DNA of 32,640 nt from Desulfobacterales bacterium (GTDB taxonomy: Bacteria > Desulfobacterota > Desulfobacteria > Desulfobacterales > Desulfobacteraceae): NCBI GenBank assembly GCA_022361395.1, contig JAKSAX010000257.1, positions 1 to 32,640 of the forward strand. Direction: 5' to 3'. A program made the position numbers and the translations under genes. The notes under the pieces were generated by a model. That model made no database searches. It was not told the DNA's origin and saw only the letters and a list, made by a program, of their open reading frames with translations. Shown here piece after piece: positions 16,345 through 24,827 of this stretch (the stretch's first letter is position 1; every line of letters starts with the position of its first letter).

Positions 16345-19300
16345 GACAGGCTCCGATTCTCTTGGCCATAGGTAAAACGTTTTCCCCGTAATTCATGGTG
16401 ATATGATTTCCGGGAACCGTGTTTATCTCTATTCCTTCCCCGGCATAATCCGTCCAGAAAAATTCCGGGCGATAGGACCCGTTGACGTTCCAGGACTCCT
16501 TTGCCCGAAAATAAATCAGGCGGCCGGGATAGGTACTCGGTGAATACCTGTTCATCGCTTTTTCGTTGGCCTTGAATACCCTGATAAGCCGCATAAGCCC
16601 TGAAGCTTCGTAATCTTCCGGAAGGCTTCCGTTGTGTTTCGCCTCCTCCAGAAGCCGGTTTATCTGTCCATTGAGGTCAAGTTGCCGCAATTGATCCCTC
16701 GATATTCGATCTTTATCAATTTTCAGGATATTGCGGGCAATGAAGACCACTATGTCGGAATCGTCATCCAGTTTGAAAGGCGTCTTTTGCGGCATGGGGG
16801 AGTCGATGAGGAAAAGCAGTTCCACCGATTCCCCGGCTGCAGTGAGTATCTGGGACATTTCAAATGCAACTATTCCGCCAAAAGAGGTTCCCCCGAGCAG
16901 GAAGGGTCCTTTGGGCTGCTTCTCCAGCAGGGAGTCAACATAATGGGCCGCCATATCGGGGATTGTGGTAAAAGGCTCCTCACCCCTTCCCAAGCCCCGG
17001 GCCTGAAAGGCGTACACCCTCCTGTCAGTGTTCAGTCCCAGGGCCAGATCACGGTAGAAAAAAACCTGGCCTTCAATCGGATGAACCAGGAAGAGGGGCC
17101 GTTTTGATCCGGATCCGCCTTTGATCCTCATCATGCATTTGGGCAGGGATTTTGGTTTTGGGGGATTTTTTATCTTTCCGCTTTTGTTTTCACGGGAAAT
17201 GTCGATGATCCCCGAAAGCTCTGAGATTGTGGGGAAATTTAGGAAATCACGCACGGTCAACTCCACTTTAAGGGCAGTTTTCAGCCTTGAAACCAGTGCC
17301 ACGGCAATGAGAGAATTTCCCCCCAGTTCGAAGAAGTCGTCGTGCTTTCCGATGTTATCTATGGTCAGCACATCCTCCCATATCTGCTTTATCCTCTCCT
17401 CTTTGGGACTCATGCCGGCTTTATCCCCGGCTGCCGGGTCACTGACGGTCTCCTCATTTTCCATATCATCAATCTCGGGGCGTACATAGGTACCCGGAGT
17501 GACAGTGGTTCTTTTGGGTGTATCAATCCAGTACCGTCGCCTCTCAAAGGGGTAGGAGGGAAGCGGCACCCTGTGCCTGCGTTCATTCTTGTAGAATCCC
17601 GCCCAATCTGTTTTCACACCTGCCAGCCATAATTTACCGAGGGTCATCAGAATGAAGGCCACATCCGAATTAACTCTTTCCTTGGGATGGCGAACGGATG
17701 TGAGGGAAACCTGATCCCCGGACTTATCCGGATGGCGGACGGCCAGAGTGTTCAGGGTTCTTCCCGGCCCCACCTCCAAAAGCACCAGGTCGGGATCTTT
17801 CACCAGGACGCCCATTCCGTCGGCAAAATGAACCGTATGCCGCAGATGCCTGCCCCAGTATTCCGGATCCATGGCTTCCTCATCCTTTATCCAGTTTCCG
17901 GTAACATTGGAGATATACGGTATTTTCGGCGGGGATAGCGTCATCCTGCCGACTCTCTCGACGAACGGCCCGGCAACGGGCGCCATCATATGCGAATGAA
18001 AGGCATGGGAGGTATGAAGGAGAGTTCCTTCTATGCCGTGTTCTTTCAGTTTTGCCTTCAAACCGGCCACGGATTGCGCCGTCCCTCCGGCAACGCAAAG
18101 ATCGGGGCCGTTTACCACGGAGAGAGAGAGGTCTTTGTCAAGGAACGGCCCGAGCTTTTCCGCGGGCAGCGGAACCGCAAGCATATCACCCGGTGCCATC
18201 TCCTGCATCATAATTCCCCTCTCGACCACCAGGGCAAGGGCGTCTTCCAGGGTGAATACCCCTGACAGGCAGGCTGCTACATATTCCCCTATGCTGTGTC
18301 CTATCATGGACACCGGCTCGACTCCCCAGGACATCCAAAGCCTCGCCAGGGCATACTCCACGACAAAAAGAGCCGGCTGGGTTATGGCCGTCTCCCGCAG
18401 TTTCTCTTCGGCTTCCTTTTCGCCGCCGTTCCCGGGGTAGATGATGCCGCAAAGGTCGAAGCCGAGATGGGAACGCAGGATCTCGGAGCAGAGATCCACC
18501 TGCTCTTTGAAAAGCAGTTCCGTGACGTACAGCTCCTTTGCCATATTCACGTATTGCGCTCCCTGGCCGGAAAACATGAAGACCACCTTTTTCCCCTCTG
18601 TTTCACACGTGGAGGAGAACATACGTTTGGGATCGCACTCCGAAAGCACCTTTGTTGCATCGGCCGTATCCCTGCACAGAACCGATCTTCTGCACGGCAT
18701 GGCTTTTCTACCCAGTTTCAGGGTGCAGGCTGCATCCGCAAGGTTCAGGTCCGGGTTTTTTCCAAGGTGGGCCGCCAGGTTCTCCGTCATGGTCTCCAGC
18801 GCCGACAATGTCCTTGCGGAGAGTGTAAGGAGTTGCCATGGCCTGGACGGGCCTGAAGGGGGAAGATCCGGTGCCTCTTCCAAAACCACATGGGCGTTGG
18901 TTCCCCCGATGCCGAAGGAGTTGACCAAAGCCCTCCTGGGGATGCCGTTGGTCTCCCACTCTTTCAACGAGGTATTTACATAAAAGGGGCTGTTCTCGAA
19001 ATCCATCTTCGGATTGGGTTCCTCAAAATGGAGGCTCCCTGGTATCATCCTGTTTTTAAGTGACATCACCGTCTTGATGAGTCCGGATACCCCGGCGCCG
19101 TGGTTGGTGTGACCCAGGTTCGTCTTGACAGAGCCTATGGCGCAATATCCCTTCTCCAGATTTTCCCGGTCCTCTGCCGTGGCCCTGAAGGATCTGGTGA
19201 GAGATTCGAACTCCACCGGATCACCCAGAGCCGTGCCGGTACCGTGGGCCTCTACATAGGTTATGGTGTCTGAGGGGATATCCGCAAAGGATATGGCCTC

Positions 19301-20203
19301 CACAGTGGCCTTTTCCTGCCCTTCAACTCCCGGGGCCGTATATCCTAATTTTGTGGCGCCGTCGTTGTTCACTGCGGTGCTGAGGATAATGGCGTTTATG
19401 CTGTCACCGTCCGACAGGGCGTTTTCCAGCCTCTTGAGGACCACAACGCCACCGCCGCTCCCGATGACAATACCCTTTGCCTTTGCGTCAAAGGCCCGGA
19501 TATAACCGTCATCGGAATAGACGGTTCCCTCCTGGTATAAATACCCCTCCTTCTGGGGGACACGCACGAACACCCCGCCGGCGAGGGCCATGTCACACTC
19601 GTATGTCTTCAAAGACTGGCAGGCCAGGTGTGTGGCTACCAAAGAAGTGGAACAAGTGGTATTGACGTTGATACTCGGTCCTGTGAGGTTCAATTCATAG
19701 GAGGCCCTCATGGGCATGAGATCCTTTTGATTGGTGATGGCCATCTCCAAACGCTCGGCCGACACATAGGTGAATATGTTGCTCGGCATAAGGTTCCGCA
19801 AAAGATATGTGGAGAGGCCGGTTCCGGCGTATACCCCCACTCTTCCATCGTAATTGTCCGAAACGTATCCGGCGTTCTCCATGGCTTCCCATGCACATTC
19901 CAGAAAAACACGATGCTGGGGATCAAGTATCCTCGCCTCCCGGGGACTCATGTTGAAAAATTTTGCGTCGAACAACTCTATGCCGTTCAGAACCCCGTAG
20001 GCCTTCACAAAATCAGGGTTCTCAAGGAATGCGGGATCAAGGCCGGATTCCAGAGCTTCTTCGTCGCTGAAAAAGACTATGGAACAGACTCCGTCCCGAA
20101 GATTCTGCCATAATTCCTCCGTATTTCTTGCTCCGGGAAAACGTCCGGCCATGCCTATAACGGCAATGGCATCCTCAAGGTGCTCAGTTTTCAGCTTGTT
20201 CAC
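16337..20203 (-). CDS. Type I modular polyketide synthase, KS-AT-ACP-TE
   Basis: The 1288-residue protein starts at GTG 20203, two bases after the C-PCP stop region, with an AGGAGGAGG ribosome site. Domains: KS about 11-440 (Cys184 in NTTCSTSLVA, His320 in EAHGTGTALGDP, His365 in TNLGHTNHG); AT about 540-860 (Ser637 in GHSIGEY; HAFH at 733-736 predicts malonyl-CoA); ACP about 930-1000 (Ser964 in FFELGGNSL); TE about 1030-1285 (Ser1107 in GGTSFGG, Asp1134, His1267 in PGNHITM). There is no KR, DH, ER or MT domain, so one unreduced two-carbon extension is expected followed by release. The KS motif NTTCSTS differs from the usual DTACSSS. It may accept an aroyl or aminoacyl chain from the C-PCP protein. 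Confidence 0.95.
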   Translation of the reverse strand: MNKLKTEHLEDAIAVIGMAGRFPGARNTEELWQNLRDGVCSIVFFSDEEALESGLDPAFLENPDFVKAYGVLNGIELFDAKFFNMSPREARILDPQHRVFLECAWEAMENAGYVSDNYDGRVGVYAGTGLSTYLLRNLMPSNIFTYVSAERLEMAITNQKDLMPMRASYELNLTGPSINVNTTCSTSLVATHLACQSLKTYECDMALAGGVFVRVPQKEGYLYQEGTVYSDDGYIRAFDAKAKGIVIGSGGGVVVLKRLENALSDGDSINAIILSTAVNNDGATKLGYTAPGVEGQEKATVEAISFADIPSDTITYVEAHGTGTALGDPVEFESLTRSFRATAEDRENLEKGYCAIGSVKTNLGHTNHGAGVSGLIKTVMSLKNRMIPGSLHFEEPNPKMDFENSPFYVNTSLKEWETNGIPRRALVNSFGIGGTNAHVVLEEAPDLPPSGPSRPWQLLTLSARTLSALETMTENLAAHLGKNPDLNLADAACTLKLGRKAMPCRRSVLCRDTADATKVLSECDPKRMFSSTCETEGKKVVFMFSGQGAQYVNMAKELYVTELLFKEQVDLCSEILRSHLGFDLCGIIYPGNGGEKEAEEKLRETAITQPALFVVEYALARLWMSWGVEPVSMIGHSIGEYVAACLSGVFTLEDALALVVERGIMMQEMAPGDMLAVPLPAEKLGPFLDKDLSLSVVNGPDLCVAGGTAQSVAGLKAKLKEHGIEGTLLHTSHAFHSHMMAPVAGPFVERVGRMTLSPPKIPYISNVTGNWIKDEEAMDPEYWGRHLRHTVHFADGMGVLVKDPDLVLLEVGPGRTLNTLAVRHPDKSGDQVSLTSVRHPKERVNSDVAFILMTLGKLWLAGVKTDWAGFYKNERRHRVPLPSYPFERRRYWIDTPKRTTVTPGTYVRPEIDDMENEETVSDPAAGDKAGMSPKEERIKQIWEDVLTIDNIGKHDDFFELGGNSLIAVALVSRLKTALKVELTVRDFLNFPTISELSGIIDISRENKSGKIKNPPKPKSLPKCMMRIKGGSGSKRPLFLVHPIEGQVFFYRDLALGLNTDRRVYAFQARGLGRGEEPFTTIPDMAAHYVDSLLEKQPKGPFLLGGTSFGGIVAFEMSQILTAAGESVELLFLIDSPMPQKTPFKLDDDSDIVVFIARNILKIDKDRISRDQLRQLDLNGQINRLLEEAKHNGSLPEDYEASGLMRLIRVFKANEKAMNRYSPSTYPGRLIYFRAKESWNVNGSYRPEFFWTDYAGEGIEINTVPGNHITMNYGENVLPMAKRIGACLG

Positions 20204-20204
20204 T

Positions 20205-21995
20205 TTACCTCCTCCTGACTCTGATCGCTTTTTTTTGTCGCCTCTTCATTGCCTCTTTCTGCATTTTCCTCCTGTCACGAATGGGACGGGTGTTTATCTC
20301 CTCTTTGACTCCGTTCAGGCTCAGGTAGTCTGCAATCCCTTTTACCGTTGGGGCCTTCAGGAGTTCCATGGCCGGAATTTCCCGGCTTAAAATCTGCTGC
20401 AGCCTTCCGCAAATCTTAACCATGCCCAGGGACCTGCCGCCCAGGTCGAAAAAGGAGGTATTTATATCCACCGCAGACAAACCCGTCACCTCCATCCAGA
20501 CTTTTGCAACGGTCTTCTCCATCTCGGTTCGGGGCAGGGTCAACGTCTCCCCCTTTCGAGGCTTTTTCGGCTTACAGGCAGGTTCATCTCCGTACATGGG
20601 CAGTTCCCCCAGGTGAATATCCGGAGAGGCCGTAAGCAATCCAAGGAGATTTTTCAAAACCGCCAGCATTCCTGTTATGGTCTCTCTCGTGAAAAGTCCT
20701 GTTTTATAACGCATGACCCCGGTCAGGCATTTGCCGTTCTTCTTGAATGAAAGAGAGAGATCAAAGTTCGAGATACCTTCTTCCAGGTCTACCTGTGTAA
20801 GGGCGAGATCCGCCATCTTGTCCGGCTGGTTCGGGACGTTCTGGAAGGCAAACATGCATCTGGAGATTACCGCTCCCGGAATTCCCAGTACATCCGCAAG
20901 GTGCTGCAACGGTATTTCCTGGTGGGCCATGGCCCGGGTTGTGCCCTGCCCCACCCTTTCAACCAGCTCCCTGAACGTCAGGGAATCCGCAAGCTCCGTC
21001 TTCATGGGAAGCACATTGTTGAAGTAGCCGATGAGTTTCTTTGTCTCCGGCCTGCTTCTTCCTGCAACAGGGGAGCAAAGAATCATTGTTTTCTGGCCGG
21101 AATACCGGAATAAAAGCGTCTTGAATGCTGAAAGAAGTAGCACATACAAAGAGATCCCGCGGTCTATGCAAAATCTTTCCAGCCTGTTGGAAAAGGCCTG
21201 GTCAAGAACCAGATATTCGCTGCCTCCCCGGTAGGAGAGGATTTTGGGCTCCCCTGCATCCTCGGGCAAACGCAATACAGGGAAGTTGCCGGAAAAATGT
21301 GCCTTCCAATAATCCGTATGGGAGGTTAAAAGCTCTCCTGTCATCCTTTCCCTCTGGAAATGGGCATAGTCCTTGTATTGAATGGGAAGGGGCTTCAGGG
21401 GGGAGGGCCTGCCTTCTTTGAAAGCGGTGTAAACAGCCGAAAGCTCCCTCATGAACAGGCTGTCGGACCATCGGTCATTGACGATATGATGGATGGTCCT
21501 CAGCAAAATATAGTTCATTTCCCAAAGGCGGAGAAGCCTGACCCGTACAAGCGGCCCCCTGGTCAGATCAAAGGGCTTCCTGGCCTCCCGGCCTGCTAGT
21601 TTCCTTATCTCCCCCTCCTGGCGTGACACCGGGATATCATTCAAATCCTCTGTGGCAAAATCAATACAGACATTCGTGGAGATAATCTGAAATCCATCAT
21701 CTCCACCGCCCCCAAAGGTGGTGCGCAAAACCTCGTGCCGTCCGATTATCTCCCTGAGGCTCCTCTTGAGGATATCCTCGTCAAGGTGGCCCCTGAGGCG
21801 GATGGCGCTTCGCAGGTTGTGCCCGACATTCCCCGGATTCATGCGATCGATCTGCCATAACCTTTCCTGACCGAATGAAAGAGGCGGTTTTTTGGTGACG
21901 GGAGCAGGTTTGATGGGACCGGCCTCATGTGTAAGCCTCACCCCTGCCTTTACAGCCTCCCAGAAACCCGAGGATTCTCCTGGTTTTTCAAGCAT
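20205..21995 (-). CDS. NRPS condensation domain plus peptidyl carrier protein, no adenylation domain
   Basis: Start ATG 21995 (MLEKPGES) has AGGAGA three bases upstream; an earlier TTG is unlikely. The 596-residue protein has a C domain (about 35-460) with LSFGQERLW and RHEVLRTTF, and the active-site motif HHIVNDR (His169, His170, Asp174), in which the usual DG glycine is Arg175. A PCP follows (about 480-560, Ser522 in FFDLGGRSL). The last 27 residues are strongly basic (15 Lys/Arg), a possible docking tail for the PKS or ACP. No A domain is present, so its carrier must be charged in trans, perhaps by the stand-alone ligase. The C domain may make an amide or an ester bond. Confidence 0.9.
   Translation of the reverse strand: MLEKPGESSGFWEAVKAGVRLTHEAGPIKPAPVTKKPPLSFGQERLWQIDRMNPGNVGHNLRSAIRLRGHLDEDILKRSLREIIGRHEVLRTTFGGGGDDGFQIISTNVCIDFATEDLNDIPVSRQEGEIRKLAGREARKPFDLTRGPLVRVRLLRLWEMNYILLRTIHHIVNDRWSDSLFMRELSAVYTAFKEGRPSPLKPLPIQYKDYAHFQRERMTGELLTSHTDYWKAHFSGNFPVLRLPEDAGEPKILSYRGGSEYLVLDQAFSNRLERFCIDRGISLYVLLLSAFKTLLFRYSGQKTMILCSPVAGRSRPETKKLIGYFNNVLPMKTELADSLTFRELVERVGQGTTRAMAHQEIPLQHLADVLGIPGAVISRCMFAFQNVPNQPDKMADLALTQVDLEEGISNFDLSLSFKKNGKCLTGVMRYKTGLFTRETITGMLAVLKNLLGLLTASPDIHLGELPMYGDEPACKPKKPRKGETLTLPRTEMEKTVAKVWMEVTGLSAVDINTSFFDLGGRSLGMVKICGRLQQILSREIPAMELLKAPTVKGIADYLSLNGVKEEINTRPIRDRRKMQKEAMKRRQKKAIRVRRR
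20208..20216 (-). promoter_or_regulatory. Ribosome binding site of the PKS, made of three arginine codons
   Basis: The last three codons of the C-PCP gene are AGG AGG AGG, followed by TAA, one A and the GTG start of the PKS. The triplets form an ideal Shine-Dalgarno sequence four bases before the GTG. This supports the GTG start and tight coupling of the two synthetase genes. Confidence 0.75.
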
Positions 21996-22028
21996 AACTC
22001 TCCTATCAACCAATCAAAGCTCCTGTGG

Positions 22029-22295
22029 TTATGCGCCTTTTTTCAATTGATGCCTGGAAACCGCCTCGGCAACAGCTTTCAGATTATCGAACATCTCCAT
22101 TGTGAGTTCCGCTTCGGAAAACTGAAAACCGAAAGTCTCCTCGATAAGGGTGATGAACTCCACGATAACAACGGAATCCAGTCCTATACCCTCTTCGAAA
22201 AGGGAGGTATTTTCGTCTATCTCCCCGACAGAGATATTCACATCCAGCTCGCTGGCAATAATCTGTTTCAGGCTTTCAATAATTTGATTACTCAT
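22029..22295 (-). CDS. Discrete acyl carrier protein
   Basis: The 88-residue protein has the carrier fold with the phosphopantetheine serine Ser41 in GIGLDSVVIVEFI and an acidic N-terminal half, with a downstream FGFQFSEAELTMEMFDN helix. Its ATG overlaps the preceding sulfotransferase stop by 8 nt. As an unattached carrier it could be the loading site for the 4-hydroxybenzoyl adenylate made by the ligase, or a carrier on which the radical SAM or sulfotransferase enzymes work. No dedicated phosphopantetheinyl transferase is in the window, so a host enzyme must activate it. Confidence 0.9.
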   Translation of the reverse strand: MSNQIIESLKQIIASELDVNISVGEIDENTSLFEEGIGLDSVVIVEFITLIEETFGFQFSEAELTMEMFDNLKAVAEAVSRHQLKKGA

Positions 22296-23556
22296 CTGCC
22301 GTCCTTTCCTTAATTAATGCTTCCAATCTATTCATAACCGGTTTTACCGCCGGTAAGACCCTCATGATATCTTCGTAATTCATCCGCCATTTTTCAGGAG
22401 CAGGTTTGGTCAGGGCCAGGGTCGAAACAGGGAGTGGCTGTGATACTTTTTTTTCGATCCCCTCGTCCCAACGTAAATCCGCAAAAGTGGCGATTCCTTT
22501 AACTGTTTCCCCGGGTTTTTCCACCAAATCACGGAAAGAGACCGGAAGCCACGAGTCCGTGGGAATTTGCTCCAGATCATCCATGATACTATTGTTTGCG
22601 GTCATCCACTGGAAAGCGGCTATCTCGGCAATGGAGGCTTCCGCAAGGCCGGTCCAGCCCGGGACCAGAAGAAAACTCCACTCCCTGAACGGCCAGCCGG
22701 GCAAATCCCTGTAGGAGACGTACCTGCGTGACCGCCACCCTTCCATCAGGCTGCTGATGCTCTCCTTTGGATCGCGGTATAAAAATATGAAACGCGCTCC
22801 GGGAAAGACCGTATTCAGGAACGGCACACGGAGGGCGTTTTTAGGGGTTTTTTCCAGAAACCTGACACTTCGGAGACGCTTTTTGCCGGAAAGATTGAGA
22901 AAAAGCCGGCCGTCGCGGTCTTTCAGTTGCCGGGCAAAACGCTTTTTGAGTTCGGATGCCAGGTGCTGCGTTGCGTTTTCCTGTGTAAGCCTGTTGGAAA
23001 CGTATCCGAACCGCGAAGGATGGAGTTCTTCTATCCCCTCTATAGTCTCATGGCTTTCCCGGCCGATTGTCCAGATATCCGGAAAAGTGGTCAGGGTTTC
23101 GAAAAGAAGGGTGCTCCCCACCCTGGGGGCGGACAGAATAAAAACAGGTTTTTCAAAGACCGGCGGTTGGAAACCGTTTTTGAGTCCCCGGAAATCCCTT
23201 TTCCGTTTCATTTTATCTAACAGCCAACCCAGGTTCCCGGGCTGGAATGAAAACATGGACGTACGGATTGTTTCCATGGCTGTTTTGCCGCTGTCATCTA
23301 TGAGGCCCTTGCTAAGGAAGGGCTTGATTTGATGGAGAAAGCGAATTATCAAATCCCGGAAGGTCAACTCTCCCGCGGGATCATCTCCAAAAGTCGTCCA
23401 GGCATTTTCCCATTTGGTGCAAAAATCAGCAATAGCCGAGGTCAGCGCCAAACTATCCTCTTTGTGCTCTCCGTTAAGCGTCTTCCCCGGCAGGATTTTA
23501 TTCGTGACTTCGAAAATCTCCTCCGGCGGCATCAGGCGGAATCCGGAGTTGTTCAT
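22288..23556 (-). CDS. Large PAPS-dependent sulfotransferase (Sulfotransfer_3 type)
   Basis: Start ATG 23556 (MNNSGFRL) overlaps the HemN-like gene stop as ATGA and has GGAG eight bases upstream; an ATG eleven codons earlier is less likely. The 422-residue protein carries the 5'-phosphosulfate loop VFILSAPRVGSTLLFETL about 140 residues in, and the 3'-phosphate motif RFIFLYRDPKESISSLMEG. The ~135-residue N-terminal extension resembles no domain I recognise and may bind a carrier protein. Related large sulfotransferases act in polyketide pathways on carrier-bound or free chains. Its place between radical SAM and ACP genes suggests sulfation of an ACP-bound intermediate, but terminal-alkene chemistry of the CurM kind is not expected, as there is no ketoreductase to make a beta-hydroxyl. 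Confidence 0.85.
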   Translation of the reverse strand: MNNSGFRLMPPEEIFEVTNKILPGKTLNGEHKEDSLALTSAIADFCTKWENAWTTFGDDPAGELTFRDLIIRFLHQIKPFLSKGLIDDSGKTAMETIRTSMFSFQPGNLGWLLDKMKRKRDFRGLKNGFQPPVFEKPVFILSAPRVGSTLLFETLTTFPDIWTIGRESHETIEGIEELHPSRFGYVSNRLTQENATQHLASELKKRFARQLKDRDGRLFLNLSGKKRLRSVRFLEKTPKNALRVPFLNTVFPGARFIFLYRDPKESISSLMEGWRSRRYVSYRDLPGWPFREWSFLLVPGWTGLAEASIAEIAAFQWMTANNSIMDDLEQIPTDSWLPVSFRDLVEKPGETVKGIATFADLRWDEGIEKKVSQPLPVSTLALTKPAPEKWRMNYEDIMRVLPAVKPVMNRLEALIKERTADE

Positions 23557-24827
23557 TTTCCCATCTCCACAAGTGGGGCTGCCAGGCATCTGCCTGTGTA
23601 ATCTCCGTACAGTATCCCCTTTCGGGTAAGGGTCAAGGCGTCTTTGGTTGTTGTGATATATCCTTCACCCTCCATCTTATCGATGGCTTCCCCGCACAGG
23701 GTTTCAAGGGGGATTCCAAATCTCTGCCTGAATTTTTCCAGGTCAAGACTGAGCAGTTTCATCCCCAGAAGCACCGTTCGGATCATCTGTTCCAGACCGG
23801 TCAGGTGATAGCCCCGGTTTACCGGCAGTTCCCCCGCTTCCAGCCTTGACATGTATTTCTCTTCGTCGTTGGTGTTCTGATAGAGCCGGGAACCCAGTTC
23901 TCCAAAGGCGGATGCCCCGAAGGCAAAGCAATCGTTCCCCTCCCATACACTCGATATATAGGTATGCTTGTAGTTCCCGTTTTTTGTAAAGGTGAAGAAG
24001 CACCAGGGAAGATAATCAGCCTTTTCGAATTCATCCAGAGCATGGTTCATGAAAGAGAGCTCATTGTCGTTATCCGGCAACTCTATCTTTTTCCGGCGGA
24101 GGCTCTTGTAGTAATCGGTATTGGCATAAAGCTCCATTTTGTAAATGGTGATGCTTTCAGCCCCTGAAGAGAGGGCCCGGTCTATGGTATAAGCCCATGA
24201 ATCACCCTTTTCCGCGGCTAAACCGCTCAGCAGGTCAATATTGACCACAGCTCCCATGCTACGGGCGATATCAACCGCTTTCAACGCTTTCTCCTCGTTA
24301 TCCAAACGGTTACAGATTTCAAGGATTTCGTCCCTGAAAGACTGTACGCCGAGGCTTATGCGATTTACATGCATCTTCTTGAGAAGCGCTGCTTTCTTCG
24401 GGGTCAGGGTGACCGGTTCGGCCTCCACCGTGAACTCCGGGCTATCCACGTTCAGATGTTCGAAAAGTGTCTTTCCCAGCCTTTCCAGCTGATCCGAGGT
24501 CAGTATTGTTGGCGTGCCCCCTCCGAAATAGATGGACAGCACCGGCCTGTCCTGAAGATGAAACTTTTGGGCAGTCAGCTCAATCTCACGGCATAATGCA
24601 TCCACATATCTGTTCAGGAATTTTCTCCTGTCTATCCCTTTCAGGTCGTTTGTCCTGTAGTAGCAATACGCGCACCGCTGGATGCAAAAAGGGATATGCA
24701 CATAAACATTTATCGGTTTGCCCGGCAGGATCGACTCTGCTGCCGTTCTCTTCCATTGCCGATAAGGAGGATAGTTGGTTATAAATCCCTTTCTGGACGG
24801 GGTCGGAAAAATAAGTTCTTTTTTCAT
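23553..24827 (-). CDS. HemN/HemW-like radical SAM enzyme, probably biosynthetic (class C methylase/cyclase-like)
   Basis: The 424-residue protein has the radical SAM motif CIQRCAYC (Cys48, 52, 55) within NVYVHIPFC, then IYFGGGTPTIL, the EAEPVTLT strand and RISLGVQSF, all typical of HemN relatives. The C-terminal HemN domain is present (GLEQMIRTVLLGMKL). The fourth Cys of HemN (CxC) is replaced by Tyr57, and the heme-binding HNxxYW of HemW reads HTYISSVW, so neither coproporphyrinogen oxidase nor heme chaperone is a safe call. HemN-like class C enzymes in natural-product clusters perform C-methylation or cyclopropanation with two SAM molecules. Its ATG overlaps the DUF697 stop (ATGA) and its stop overlaps the sulfotransferase start, placing it firmly in the pathway. 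Confidence 0.8.
   Translation of the reverse strand: MKKELIFPTPSRKGFITNYPPYRQWKRTAAESILPGKPINVYVHIPFCIQRCAYCYYRTNDLKGIDRRKFLNRYVDALCREIELTAQKFHLQDRPVLSIYFGGGTPTILTSDQLERLGKTLFEHLNVDSPEFTVEAEPVTLTPKKAALLKKMHVNRISLGVQSFRDEILEICNRLDNEEKALKAVDIARSMGAVVNIDLLSGLAAEKGDSWAYTIDRALSSGAESITIYKMELYANTDYYKSLRRKKIELPDNDNELSFMNHALDEFEKADYLPWCFFTFTKNGNYKHTYISSVWEGNDCFAFGASAFGELGSRLYQNTNDEEKYMSRLEAGELPVNRGYHLTGLEQMIRTVLLGMKLLSLDLEKFRQRFGIPLETLCGEAIDKMEGEGYITTTKDALTLTRKGILYGDYTGRCLAAPLVEMGK

Noticed and set aside
16337-20203. CurM-like terminal-alkene formation by sulfotransferase and thioesterase
   Set aside because: The PKS lacks a ketoreductase to make the beta-hydroxyl, and the sulfotransferases are separate proteins.
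23553-24827. Annotation as coproporphyrinogen III oxidase (HemN) or HemW
   Set aside because: The fourth Cys and the heme-binding motif are not conserved and no heme genes are nearby; only the superfamily call is kept.
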